In this document: positions 22,291 to 34,763 of the stretch, one piece after another
How the letters are laid out: every line of letters begins with the position of its first letter
Position numbering within the stretch: position 1 is the first letter of the stretch
Assembly (NCBI GenBank): GCA_941918925.1
Contig: OW799233.1
Location: forward strand, 131,904,333 to 131,968,332
DNA from: Phyto melanocephala
Taxonomy: Eukaryota > Arthropoda > Insecta > Diptera > Rhinophoridae
DNA length: 64,000 bases
Reading direction: 5' to 3'
Notes under the pieces: generated by a model
What the model saw: the letters and a program-made list of their open reading frames with translations, nothing else
What the model was told of the DNA's origin: nothing
Database searches by the model: none
Made by a program: the position numbers and the translations under genes

Positions 22291-24463
22291 ATGAAATATA
22301 TCAGTTCGACAAATCCTAATATTTGATAAATGTGTATATTTTCTTTTTTCTTTGTATCATCCCTCGTATAAAGTAAGAAAGCACTTAAAAGCTTAATACA
22401 GTTAAATGCTTTTAACGAAGAATTTTTATATAATTTTTTGCTCTCTTGGCTCATTTCTCCATCATTTCATTTGATTCCTTTGCCTTTAATTCATTCATCG
22501 CAGCAACAACAACCGGAGCAAAAAGTAGAAATGTTTTCAATAGCAATAACTAAAGTATAAAAATTCCCTAACAGAAGTATTGTGCGAGTATAAATGCACA
22601 CTTGCTACTGCGATTCATGATAAATGATTTGAAAATGAAGTGCAATTTCAATTTTCTATATAAATTTTCAATTGTGCGCAAAGAAATTTTGATTTAACCA
22701 ACTAAGCGCTATGAAGTAAGTAGTACAGCAATTGCGGCTAACATTTCAAAATACTAATGTTTATACGTATGCATATGTATGTATCTAGTATGTATGTATT
22801 CCTCGTATTCCTTTCAATCAAAAACAAATGGCTTAATAACTTGCCTCGTTGCTAAAGGTTTTTGTCGACTCAATTAATCAATCATTCTAAAGAGACATGG
22901 GAATAATCTTTAATAAGGTTTATTAAATAAACAAATTTTTTAATTTCTTTAAGTTGTGTTTCACCTGTGAAGCACCTTTAAGTGGCGCCTAGAGTTTCCG
23001 CAGGGAAACGTCTTTATATACGCACAACTTCATTTATCTCGAAAACTTTATTCCTTGTTAGCAAACGAATGCATAATTAAATTGAAAGTTGTTTTATGGA
23101 ATTTTGTTTAATTACCATATCTCTTGCTGTGCTAAAGAAATGAAAAAAGGTTTCTTTAATATGCAAAACGTTTAAAAGTAAAGTTTATCTAAATAGTTTG
23201 TTTTGTTGTTTTGCACTTGAGCACTTGAAATTCTATCGTTAATTAATTTTTATTTAAATTTTATAATATTTAATATCAATATGCGACTATCTAGTTCAGA
23301 GGTTACCAACATTTATATGATATAGTATAAAATTGCCATAGAAATTAAAAGAAAAATAATATATAAACAGGATTATAATTATTATTTATAATTATTAAAA
23401 ATTTTTTTATATATAGAATTAAAAAAAAAATTTTCATAAATAGAAAATATATTAAAAATATTAAGTCTCTGCTATTAGTTTGTCATTATGTTCTTACTCT
23501 CAGAATATCTATTTGCGATCCTCAGAACAAAATAGGTTTTATAATCTTAAATATAATTTTCTAAACATAACAATTATAGCAATTGTTCAATTTACAACCT
23601 CGATTTGTATTCTGTATTGTCCACTGAAATACAGTTTTGGTTTATTAACTTGTGAACACAATTTCCAATGCATCGTTGTATTGTTAAACGTCAATTGATA
23701 TTAAACATTAGGTAAACAAAGTGCAGGAATGGGAAAGTTAATCAATTCTTACTTCTGCCGAGCTACAGAAATATCTTAAAACAATTTTTTGTAAAAAATT
23801 TTAGCAAAGTTAAAGAAATTAACAAAACATTTAAGATAAAAATGTATTATGTATTCATATTATTTTTGAAGCAAAAAAAAAATACGACAAAAATTATTTT
23901 TTGATTCTGCAAAAAAATTTCATTTTCCATCCCTGTGTGAATCCAATAAAACACTTTAAAATATATATGAAATTAAAGTGTATTGTTAAAAAAAAATTTT
24001 TCAAAGGAAATTACCAACCACAAGCATACAATAATGTTAACACATACAAAAAATAGTTCCAATAGTATTGTACAATACAACTAGGGTTGTGAATTGTATT
24101 AATATGTTTAATGCTATGTTATGTACGCCAAATTATAACGATATATTTTAAGATTCGTTAATTAAGTAATATTTAAAGTTTTACCAAAAACTCCTCTCAA
24201 GCGATGTTGGCAGTTCACACTAGATTTACTAGATGGTGATGACTCCATAAATAGTTACTATTTTGTGACGGCGGCATTATTACCCCTGATTCTGAAAAAA
24301 GCGGGTTTGATGATACCATTATCTGAATTTGTAAGACTCACATATCAATAATAACACTGGTCGGTAACAAAAGCCATCTTAAGTTATAAAATCAATATTT
24401 GTCAAATGCTTTTTATTATTTGTAGTTTATTTTATTCGAAATATTTTTTTTTAATTAATAAAA
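22291..24463. other. Non-coding AT-rich stretch
   Basis: No gene, RNA or complete element seen. TATGTATG-type microsatellite at about 22768-22800. ORF 23480-23698 (72 codons) is unrecognised. Confidence 0.5.
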
Positions 24464-26242
24464 ACTAGCACGAGTGCTATATTCGGCCGTGCCGAATCTT
24501 ATATACCATTCACAACCATCACCATTCATCTCATTAATATGAAATACGTACATACATATGTTTCATTATCTTTAGAATGACTTTATCCGCTTAAAAACAT
24601 CCCATTGTAAAACTATAAATTGAATGTATGTATGTATGTATGTATGTATTAAAAAAATAAATTTTGTTTGGTTTAACTGGAATTCGAACGTATGTTAATC
24701 TAGTTTGTATTGGTGTAAAAAGACGAGCCGGTCTAGGCTTTTCGTCATATCTCAGTTGTTTCTGATATTTCTAAATATTTCTGATATTTTGGTACTAAAC
24801 ACAGGTCTTGGAAATGTCTGGCGGTTAATATTTGATTTCAACATACACACGGACAGACGAACACTACTTAATTGACTTCCTTATTCATAAGCTTTTACAA
24901 AATAAAATCTTTATGGGGTCGGAAATGAAAATTGGAGAAATTTCACACGGAATGACAAACCTATATTTACCCTTAAGGCTTGGTTAGCCGACTGTTGATG
25001 GAATGTAACCGCGCCGTTTACTTAACGTACGACTTTGGTGTAGTTATAGAAACTTTAAAAATGTACCATATGATTTTTACATACATAAGCAACCAAAACA
25101 AAAGGTGTTGTCAACACGGTGCTTTAGAATTTAAAGAAACGTTTTACAGCGCTTTTTCTAAAACAGCCTAAGACATTTAAATGCGGCTTTTAAAGTTTCT
25201 TTAATAGTATTTTTAATATAGACGTATATATATTTTATATGTAACGTATATTATATAAAACCTTGCTTTAAATATTTTGCAAAACATAGCGAGCAATAGT
25301 TATTTTATAAATTTTATTATTATGGGAGTGTTGCGATTTGTTGTACGATTAATAACAGTTTTAAAATTAATTCTCAGGTTTAAGTGGCTGTGTATGCATG
25401 TCATAATTTTTTATGTCACGCGTGGTCGTAATTAGATGAAAAATTAATCAAGCATGAGCATGCGTGATTAAGAAATCTCCCAAAACTTAGGATAAAATGT
25501 TAAAAAGTTGTGCTTCAAACCGAAAGAAATTTGGTATCTTTGTTTATCTACGTCATAATCAAAGAAGTTCAGGCATATAATAACTTTTCATGAGCGCTCG
25601 AGAAAAAAAAGGGGGAATGTGCGTGATTAAAAAATGTTAATTATTTGGAATTATATTTATTATGCGTGTTTTTTGTTGAACAATATAAACAAGGTTTATA
25701 ATCAATTGTAGCATTTAGGGGTAATTGTATAAGCCCGTGTTACAGCAGTTTGATTTATGTACATAAAAGAAAAAAATACATACATATTTTTAATTTCTTT
25801 TTTTAAAAATTAAAAGATTTTTTTCTTGATTTAACAAGTAAATATAGAAAATTGTAGGTCAATTATTTCAAACGAATATAAGAGAAATATAAAATCCTTT
25901 AAATAAAATTTGATCGCTCGTTTTCTTTACAATTTAGGTATGGCTAAAATCTTTTGGTAGGTAAAAAAATTGATTGCCCATTTTCATTATGAAATTTTCC
26001 ATTTAAGTTACTTCAAAAATCAAAAAGTTGACATCACTCTTAATAAATGTCACGTGAAAACGTAATGATTTTCTATTTTTAACAGGTTCGGACGTTACAG
26101 CTACATCACATAACATTATTATAACTGCTCGAACTGTTTTACACATAACAAAAACGATCAGCCGTTCCGTTCCGTTAAGGAAACATTACATTCCGGTTGG
26201 CTAATCCAGCCTTTACACTCGCTGTGAATTTTACCGTAATAA
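24464..26242 (-). mobile_element. Mini-me-like element, copy B, interrupted
   Basis: The terminal hairpin side (AGTGCTATATTCGGCCGTGCCGAAT reversed) is at 24472-24497. The ATTTCACACGGAATGACAAACCTATATTTACCC part ends at 24972. The 5' stem-loop remainder appears only beyond the inserted element, as CACTCGCTGTGAATTTTACC at 26216-26235. A perfect (TATG)n microsatellite lies at 24625-24650. The GTCY tract is reduced to GGACAGACG. Confidence 0.7.
24976..26212. mobile_element. TTA-flanked TIR element within mini-me B
   Basis: The left terminus AGGCTTGGTTAGCC and the right terminus, reversed, AGGCTGGATTAGCC, are inverted repeats that continue into GGAATGTAA on both sides. TTA flanks both ends (24973-24975 and 26213-26215), the usual PIF/Harbinger duplication. 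About 1.24 kb, with no recognisable transposase. Internal repeats of GCGTGATTAA occur at about 25460 and 25620. Confidence 0.65.
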
Positions 26243-26531
26243 TTTTTAATGGCGTTTTTTACTGTACAAGTTTTACCTTAAAAAATTATCGCCCCTTATT
26301 TCTGAATAATTCTTAAACACTTGAAATTATATAAAAATGTTATATCCCTGACTTAAAGAACATTTTATTTAAAACCATTTGCTGATACATTCAACACTAA
26401 TATATATGCGCTTTAAACAATTTCTATTCCAAAAATGAATAAAAAGTAACGAAATTAGGTGAAAATCATAAAATTTTCTTATCCAAAAAATGTCCCCGTT
26501 TGCAAAAAAAAAATGTTTTACTTGCGACATA

Positions 26532-27238
26532 ATGCTCGGCGCACAATTGGGACGAACGACGAATTTCGCTCAACACGACGAACTCTTCGTTAAAAATTCG
26601 TTGTGCAAATTCGTCGTGTGAAGCACAACAATGACGAAAAAGTAACATCTTTTATAGTTGATAAAATTGTTTAATGTTTGTGCAAAGAAAAAACAAAAAT
26701 AACCTAAGAATTTAATTTTTTGTGAAACTCAACAAAACAATAAATATAATTTCTGTAACTTGTTTACGTATAAGCAAACGTTTGCAAATAATGTCGGTAC
26801 GTGCATTAAACAATAATAAAAATTTTTTTTGTGTATAACAGCTAATAGTGTGACCATATGAAAAAAGATCACTTAATAAACTTAAACATTTGCAAAAACA
26901 CAAATAAAAACAAATTTTTGTACTTAACTTTTTATACTTATTTTAAATGTTTTAAAATAAAAAATAAAACAATTATTAAAGTAAAAACTAACTTTAGTTT
27001 CTTATAAAGTTGAGAAGTAAACCCAAATTTAATAAAAAATGGTCACCTTGTATCAATTTGTTCGTCCTTCGCCGGCGTAAGAAATAGAAATAAATATAAT
27101 GCAGAGTTCGCCGCGTATAGCGAACTTCGACTGACGCCACAATTGTATGCATTCTCATATACACAAATGTGTTTTATTTTTGATGACGAATATTCGCGAC
27201 AAAAAATTCGTCGTTCGTCCCAATTGTACGCCTAGCAT
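26532..27238 (-). mobile_element. TIR element, ACGACGAAT family, copy 2
   Basis: Near-perfect inverted termini: left ATGCTCGGCGCACAATTGG and right, reversed, ATGCTAGGCGTACAATTGG, both continuing GACGAACGACGAATTT. The left subterminal region holds CACGACGAACTCTTCG and TCGTCGTGTGAAGCAC, i.e. several copies of TTCGTCGT and its complement. The interior matches 5895-6539 in reverse. About 707 bp; no transposase was recognised. The superfamily is not established because the flanking duplication is unclear. Confidence 0.8.
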
Positions 27239-27258
27239 AACTTTGGTCACAAATAGAT

Positions 27259-27447
27259 AGGCCCTAACTTAAATAATTGTAATTTTACAGGAGAAGGCAA
27301 AAATGTAACAGAAGCTGTATTATCCTAATGAAATTTCTTTTGTAAAATTGGTTGAATAACTGTTATTTTTGCTACAATTGCATTTAATTTTTGTGTCGAG
27401 GTGAAATGTATTGAAATCATTGAAAAACAAAGTACCAGTTAGGGCCT
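27259..27447. mobile_element. Possible short MITE (AGGCCCTAACT termini)
   Basis: AGGCCCTAACT at the left and AGTTAGGGCCT at the right form an 11-bp perfect inverted pair around 167 bp of non-coding sequence. No clear target duplication, so confidence is limited. Confidence 0.4.
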
Positions 27448-28498
27448 TTCTACTTCTAACCACCGATAGACTATCTAAAACTCTTTGGCCATTTCGATAA
27501 ATTAAAAACGTTTAAAGGAATTTTGAATTATAAATTTTTATAACTTAATGTTTAATATAGTAGTTTTTTACACCTGTGACCTCTTTTAGGCTCGGGATAT
27601 TATAAATCAAACTGTTATATTGTAATATACAGATTTCATTTTGAAAAATTATGATACTTGTTCTCTGAATTTTTTACTATTTTCGAAACAAATTTTTATT
27701 TTTTAATTCTCAGTCCAACTTTCTTTTGTGAAAACCCTCACGAAATAAAGACTTTTTATTGATTTATAAGACACTACATCGTGCAAATAATTATTGATTG
27801 TTCTCAATTACGCGTTTTATTGTTGTAACTTAGAATAACTAAGAGACTATTTCGATAGACAAACTTAACGAAAAAGAAGACAACAATTATAAACTAATGT
27901 AATTTGTTTTTGCAAAATTTCCCATTGTTATAAGTAGAATCGTAACCACTGTTACGTTTAGGAATCATTTGAAAGAAGTCCATAAGTGGCGCCATTAATA
28001 TGTTGAATGATTGTATAGATAGATGGATGGAATATCTTTGAAAAAATACTTTTTATGAATTACAAACAAGTAGCATTACTTTTCACATCATAAACGAGAA
28101 GTGCGACTAATAAAATAAACAACAACATGCATTATATCAGTTACAACACGTACATAAGCACCAACATGTTGGTACACCTATATGTATGTACCCTGCCGGT
28201 AAATGGAAGTTAAAGTTTGAATAGTAGAGATCAAAGAGTCAGTACTTCGACTCTACTAGTAACGGAGAAAAGTTTTACAAAAAATGTTAAAAAGCTCTAA
28301 AAATTGTATAATAAGCAAAATAATACTTTTTAATCGTTTTTCAATTAAGACTTTATGACAAAACGATACTTAGCACACCTTGCGAATTAGCCAATTATAT
28401 AAAAATTTCAATAATACACAAAATGGTTCCTTTTTAACAATTCAACATTAAAAAAAAAAAAAAATTATATTTATTTGCACTACATAGTCACTAAATGC
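27448..28498. other. Non-coding AT-rich stretch
   Basis: No gene, RNA or TIR pair seen. A15 run at about 28448-28463. Confidence 0.5.
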
Positions 28499-29625
28499 AC
28501 ACATAGAAAAACTATGGTTACGACATGATCACGACGCTCATATTATCGTCCCTATAATAATATGTATTCGGTTAAGGAAAGAAATAGTTTATTTGTATTT
28601 TGTTTAATTGCTTATTTTGTCACTATAATAAAGTTATTGTCTTAATTTTATTATTTAATGTTTACGTTTAACAAAGACTTTGAATAGGTTATAGCTTTAA
28701 AGTTGTATGATTTAAAAACTTATTATGTCAGAAGTATTTGGTATGTCTCAGAGAATATAAAATTTTATTCGAAAGCATTTAAAATTACAAATAAACATTA
28801 AATGTTTAATGGAACTATAGTATGATTACAAAACCATCAAACTATAATTTCTTAATAATAATTTGTATTGAATTGTTGTTCTTCTTTTTATTATTATTTT
28901 TAAGTTTAATCCCAGCAAAAATTTATTTTGTACCGGTAAGCAGTACAAAAAAATCATGCCTTCTTAAAGCGCAATATTAGAGCGCATTCGAGGGTGCTAT
29001 AAATGGAAGTCAGAAATTTCTATTAAATATATTTTATTTTTTATAAAATAACTTACTGCAACTTCTCTCGCTTACGAGGATGCAGGAATGTAAGCGAATG
29101 ATTACCTCTCTTTACTGTAGTTCTTAAAAAATTTATTGAAAACACATAAAAGAGACATGATATTACTGCATTCAGCATGTGTGAAAATAGCAAATAATTA
29201 GAGCATCAAAGAGCCCTACCAAGTGGGACATCTCATATAAAAATCATGCCTTCCTGAAGCAGGTTGGGAAAGGAGAGTACATTTGTCTCTCCCTTACAAA
29301 CCTGCTTTCGGGTATGCAGTAATTTTTGCTGGGATGTGTGAAAAAATTACACAAATATTTTTAATAAATTAAAGCAATAACATAAATAAACTCTAAATAA
29401 TACAATAATGCAAATAAAATCTAATGTTTCAAAATATTTGTATAAAAAATTTTAACTAATATGATGAGAGCTAGGTAAAAGCAAAAAACATTAATTTGGT
29501 TTAGTAAACGGCAAAATTTTTCCATTTTATTTGTAATCATATTATGATTATTCCACGATACATTAGTAAAATTTAATAATACAATTATTATATGTTTTAA
29601 CCACAATCATACAATTCAATTATAT
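28499..29625. mobile_element. Diverged copy of the 3013-3644 MITE, with nested MITE
   Basis: The left end reads ACACATAGAAAAACTATGG then TTACGACATGATCACGAC, matching the right end of 3013-3644 in reverse. The far end (about 29570-29620) contains ACATATAATAAT..., AACCACAATCATACAATTCA, matching the opposite end of that element. Its middle is interrupted by 28911-29333. The outer boundary at 29625 is approximate. Confidence 0.6.
28911..29333. mobile_element. MITE with CCCAGCAAAAAT termini
   Basis: The left CCCAGCAAAAATTTATT and right, reversed, CCCAGCAAAAATTACTG are inverted. 423 bp, non-coding. Internal AAATCATGCCTTC... occurs twice (28950 and 29240) and GCTTTCGGGTATGCAG is near the right end. 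It shares terminal sequence with 5431-5840. It lies inside the MITE at 28499-29625 and is therefore younger than it. Confidence 0.75.
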
Positions 29626-30003
29626 CAAGTAAAATAAAATCGAGCTTTTCGAAGCACTACACTCGATTTTAAAAGGGAAGTACGTGCATGTTGGCTTTGA
29701 ATAAAACTTTTGTTTGATTCAGTGAATAAGTTAATTAAAAATTAAGAAAATTTATCATATATGAGTACATTTACACTTCCCTTACTACGAAATCAGAGAG
29801 AAAATTAAGAACACTCTATGGGTAAGCCTGTCATTTACATACTAAAATGGAATTTACGCTAATTTTGTGCTTAAAAAGTAATGATTCAAAACGGGAACCC
29901 TTCATATAAATGTTGTTTTTCGTTAGATAATTTACAGGTGAAATTATTAGATTTCTCCCTCACAAGCAAGCTGCGTATGTACATATGTTGCTCTTAGATT
30001 ATA
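29626..30003. other. Non-coding stretch
   Basis: No feature recognised. The self-complementary GAGCTTTTCGAAGC...CTC at about 29642-29665 is a weak palindrome. Confidence 0.5.
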
Positions 30004-30011
30004 ATTACCAC

Positions 30012-30660
30012 CAGTGTTGCCGCCGACCAACTTTTTTTCGCAGTGAAATCGACAAAAAAAAACGCAGTGAAGCGCAATGACGAGAAATAAAAAAATGGCG
30101 TTTTCGTTTGGACAAAAAAAAAGTAAATATTTTTGTCCATTTTTTAAGAATTACTTGTTTTTAATTTTTTTAGTTAATTTTATCTCAACTACTCAACTGA
30201 AATAGAAAAAAATTATTATTTTTGATTGTCAACCACAGTGCAATACATATTTTTAACTTTAGTTTTTCAATTTTATTTATCAGAACAAAAACAATTCATT
30301 TTATAACTAAAAGGTACATATTATATATTTTAATAAAAAAAAGTAACTCATTTATCAGTCGACTCGATTCTTATAAAAACAAATGTAAACTGCAACGTAA
30401 CGTAACAGCAGAAAATGTTGCGATCTAGCTGCTATATTTTTAACAGGGTGACAATTTTATCTCGTTGTGTTATAGCCTTTACAGACTTACGTGTTAAACA
30501 CGTTTGAGGTAAATCATGTTAAGGGGTTGTTAATCAAAAAAAGAGGAAAACTACCAAAAACTTAAAAACGCAGTGATATTAAAAAAAAAAACGCAGTTAC
30601 GCAGTGACGACGGGCAAATCGCAGTGATAAACTGCGATCGCAGTGAAAACGGCAACACTG
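30012..30660. mobile_element. hAT MITE (CAGTGTTGCCG termini)
   Basis: Inverted termini CAGTGTTGCCG ... CGGCAACACTG are flanked by a perfect 8-bp duplication, ATTACCAC (30004-30011 and 30661-30668). Subterminal arrays of (C)GCAGTGA occur at about 30039, 30062, 30569, 30600, 30620 and 30639, likely transposase-binding repeats by analogy with other hAT elements. 649 bp. The 68-codon ORF at 30222-30428 is not transposase-like, so the element is non-autonomous. The intact duplication suggests a comparatively recent insertion. Confidence 0.92.
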
Positions 30661-30668
30661 ATTACCAC

Positions 30669-33465
30669 CACCCAAAGAAAAAACGTTTCTTTTGGTGTAC
30701 TCTCTTGCAGTGAAAAACTGTTAACATCTTCGATGATGTTCACTTTTTAATTCTTAAAATTTTTGAAGGGTAGACCCATATGTACTTACATATATGTTTT
30801 TTTGTTGCCTTTAACTAGCTTTGTGTTTTTATTAACTGGCTGACTGCCTGACTACCTGCCTTACTTTAACTGTCCTGGCCAAAAAGCTTTGCACTACTAG
30901 TGTTTTTAATTAATCGTGTCTAGTAATTAAATGATTAATAATTGTTTGTACAAAAATACTCATACGCATGTGTATGTATGTAAGTGTTTAAGGATTTTAA
31001 ATTAATTTTATAAATAATTACTCTCTAGTCTTGTAAACAATATCTAGCTGGACACTAAACTTGTTGTAGTATTTGAATAATGGGTTAGAAACGCCTTGAA
31101 TTTATTTTAAAAATTAGTGACTTTAGCCTTAAGAAGTTTTAAGGAATTTCCTTGTACAATGTTCAGTGAAATGGAAATATTGTGGTTGAAAATTTTAAAT
31201 ATATTGGATTTTTTAATTTAAAATCTAATTCTTGATTTACAGTAAACATATAATAATTTTTATCTCCTCTAATTGAAGCGAGGTGCACTTTTTATATTTT
31301 TTATGGGAAATTTCAATTTTATGAAATAAATAGAATTAAAAGTTACAAATTTTAAACTCAGTGCCTTTTCCGAAAATTACGCGTTTTTTCTCGGTTTTGG
31401 TAAAATTTCAAAGATGACTCTCATTTATATGCCCTTTATCGAAATACTCTTAAAAAATATTCGATTATTTTTTAATTCTAAATGAATTTATGTTAAGTTC
31501 TCTATTCATAGAGAATTTCTAACTTCTCATTCGATGCAAGTCCAAGGCCTTGTAAAGTTCTGTCATTATAGAAATTTTTTTTTCAAAAATTCTAATTAAA
31601 AGGGAATATTTTAAAATAATATTTTTTGCAAATAATTTTTAAACTTTTTTTATATTCGATATGTTTATTTCAATCGATTAACCGAATAACGAAAAAATAT
31701 GCAGCCAACTAAGTTGTCTAAGTAGAGAGGGTCTGTAAGATCTAGGCGGCCGGTCGTTCGGTTGGCTAACTTGTTGTTGGATCAATAGATATTGTGATAG
31801 CTAGATGGCTGACTTACCACAAAGTCGATTGATTGTTTACTTTTTTTTTATGTTGTTGTAGGGTTTGTTTTAATTTAAAGTTTAGTTTTTAATTTTGAAC
31901 CGCAATTGGTATCACTTTTTGCAATCAATGCTCTTTGATTGTTTTCAAAAAAAAAAAATTGTTTTTCTGTATGTACATATTTGATTCTACAGGTTGTTTC
32001 GAAAGTCATTGACTACGGAATCTTCATGTTCATTTAGAGTTTGTTGGTAGCAGTAAAAGGGTTTTGTAGTAACTAACTTAGTTACTCTTTTACTTACCCT
32101 AGATCATTGTCGTCTCATCATTGTTATTATCAATGTCGTCATCAACATCTATGAAAAAGAAAACAAGAAAAAAAAAAACTTTATTAAATAAATGAAACAC
32201 AACCTTAAACAAATTGAACAACAAACAAAAAAAGATGAGAAGTAAACGAAAATGTTAGTAGTAGAATCAAAGAATTTAAAAAGGAATGAAAGACAACCTA
32301 GAAGTTTATTAAAAGATACACGTACACGACATGATGTGATGTGATGGGCATTATTTTAGCAGTTGTTTTGTTCCACTCACTGCAGTTCAACATGGTGCTT
32401 TTCTATGCATTTCAGTTTCGCTAGCAGGACGGATTTTTTTTTATATTATTTAAGTTATTGTTTTTTCATAGATTTCGTGTGTTGTAGTGATGAAGGAGCC
32501 GAATTAAAGTTTTTCTTTAAACATTTTATTTGTTTAACGATTCTTTTTTGTTTTGTTTTAAATAAAGTTCTAAACTATGTTACTTGTAAAGGCTACACAC
32601 ACTTTTTATGCTAAATACGAGGGTTGTCTGACACAAAAATAGGAGGACTTTAACTTTTATAAAGTAAAACAATCAAAAAATTGATTAAAGAGTTTATAAA
32701 ACTCAATTGTTTAAACATAATTTTATAATTGAGAATTGAGAATTGGGTAAACATCTTCTGTAAATGATGATTTGCTGATAACTCTCAAAGAATGCTACAG
32801 AGAGTATTAAAAAAAATTTTCTCGAAATAAAAATATTTTTTATAAAACTTCTTTCAAAAATATAATTTGTTCTTTTTTAATTAGAAGTAAATCTAACAAT
32901 TAATAAAATTTAGATTTTGTATGCTCAATAAAGAAAATTCTAAAATAAAAAAAAATTATAGAGAAAACTTTTTAAGTAAATTTTTTAAAAATTCTTACAA
33001 AATAATTTACGAAAAATTCGTTAAAAGTGATGTTTTATGTAAAAAAAGAAAATTTTGTATATCTTATACAAAATTTTTTTGAGTATTTTCAATTCATCAT
33101 AAATTTTATTTTTTTTGTAATTTTATATGTATGTATACAAATTCTAAAAAAAAGAATACTAAAAAAAAATTAAAAATTTAGAATTTAACTAAAATTCTAT
33201 AAAGTATAAAATTAGTCAAAAATTTTATATAAAAATAATTTTTCGAAACCATTTTAAAAAAAATCGTATTAATTTTCTTTAAAATTTTTTACACAAATAT
33301 AAAATTAAAAAAAATTTGTCTTTAAAAAAATTTGTCTTTAAAAAAATTTGTCAAAAAAGGGTGAATAAAAATTTTCTACATAAAAACGCACACGATCACT
33401 CTCGGCTCTACCGAATCTTTGATACCCCCACCAATTTTGTTTAATACTTTCAATATATTATTAAT
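30669..33465. other. Non-coding stretch, partly balanced, partly extreme AT
   Basis: 30700-32600 shows no transposon ends; the 83-codon ORF at 32363-32614 is unrecognised. 32640-33360 is extremely AT-rich, with a short tandem of TTTGTCTTTAAAAAAA (33316-33350). At about 33390-33430 CACTCTCGGCTCTACCGAATCTTTGATACCCCCACC resembles the hairpin end of a decayed mini-me-like element, minus orientation. Confidence 0.5.
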
Positions 33466-34243
33466 TATACCCTTCACCTGTGGTGCACAAGGGTATATAT
33501 AGCTTTGTCATTCCGTTTGTAATTTCTACAATTTTCATTTCCGACCCCATAAAGTATATATTTTCTGAAAGCTTATGAATAGAGGAGTCGATTAAGCCCT
33601 GACCGTCTGTCCGTCTGTCCGTCTATCCGTCTGTCCGTCTGCCCGTCTGTCCGTGTGTTGGTTGAAATCAACTTTTAGAAGCAACTATATGTTCCTCAGA
33701 TCTGTATATGGTATCAATCTCTTGGAAATATCCAGGAATGAATCGCTATTGAAATTCAGCACAATCGCCCCATAACTTTCTGAGATATGAGCAAAAAACC
33801 ACGACCACCTCGTGTTTTTTCACAATTACAACAACAACATACATACATAGATACATGTAAAAAACATACCAAACAAAAAAAATTACAAAAAAAAAAAATA
33901 TTAAAAATAAGAAAAAAATAATAAAAAAAACTACAAAAAAAAAATTTAAAAAAAATTTTAAAAAAAATTTTAAAAAATTTTTTAAAAATTTTTCTAAAAA
34001 AATTTTTTAAAAAAATTTTAAAAAAATATAAAAAAAATAATAAAATATAAATAATATATTAAATAAAATAAAATAAATTTTTTTTGGCTCAGCTGGGATT
34101 CGATGCCACATTTATTCTAACGTGTACGTATGCACGTATTTTATATGGGATGAATGGTGATACAAACAATTGTTATTGCATGACTACACGTTGTGAAGGG
34201 TATATAAGATTCGGCACGGCCGAATATAGCACTGTTACTTGTT
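33466..34243 (+). mobile_element. Mini-me-like element, copy C
   Basis: 5' stem-loop TATACCCTTCACCTGTGGTG/CACAAGGGTATATA, then GTTTGTAATTTCTAC, CCGACCCCATAAAGTATAT and the longest GTCY tract in the window (33600-33655: repeated GTCTGTCC/GTCTATCC units). Then comes GAAATCAACTTTTAGAAGC, an A/T simple region (33880-34085), TTTTTGGCTCAGCTGGGATTC and the hairpin ATTCGGCACGGCCGAAT with TATAGCACTGTTACTTGTTT. Non-coding. It represents the 'CACCTGTGGTGCAC' 5' variant. Confidence 0.82.
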
Positions 34244-34314
34244 TATAATAATTTTGATAACATAATAATATATTATTAATTTATATAATTTTTGATGGCC
34301 CTTAGGGCCATTAT

Positions 34315-34710
34315 TACAACTTGCCGACAAAGTTAAAGTTAATTAAAGGTAACTTTTGTTAACGTGAGCAATAAACTGACCATTAAGTATTTTTCGTTGT
34401 TACAACCTGCTTGTAAAATAAATTGTATTTTATTTTTAAATATGGCAGCACCAAAGCAAATGCTGAACTAATTAATTAGTTCTTTAAAAACAAAGTGGCA
34501 ACGACAAGCAAATAGTAAACAATTCCCTTATACGGTAGAAAATATGGTAACTTTTAATTATAAACCTCACGTTAAAAGTTAAAGGTAGAGTGATCTTCCC
34601 TTTAACTTATCGGTCACTTTTAGGTTAAAGTAAAGTTGTAATAACGAAAAACTAGTTATATGTCCAATAAAATCCTAACTTTAGTTATTGGTAAGTTATA
34701 ATAATGGCCC
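34315..34710. mobile_element. TTA-flanked MITE, PIF/Harbinger type
   Basis: Inverted termini GGGCCATTATTACAACTTGCC and, reversed, GGGCCATTATTATAACTTACC, flanked by TTA (34312-34314 and 34711-34713). 396 bp with internal inverted blocks AAAGTTAA / TTAACTTT. Non-coding. Sequence around 10660-10830 (GTTACAACCT..CTTGTA, ATATGGCAGYACC) is related. The position between two mini-me copies looks coincidental. Confidence 0.82.
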
Positions 34711-34763
34711 TTAGTCTGATAATAAAACCTCAGTACTTCTACCATAGTAGTGAAACTACCCAT

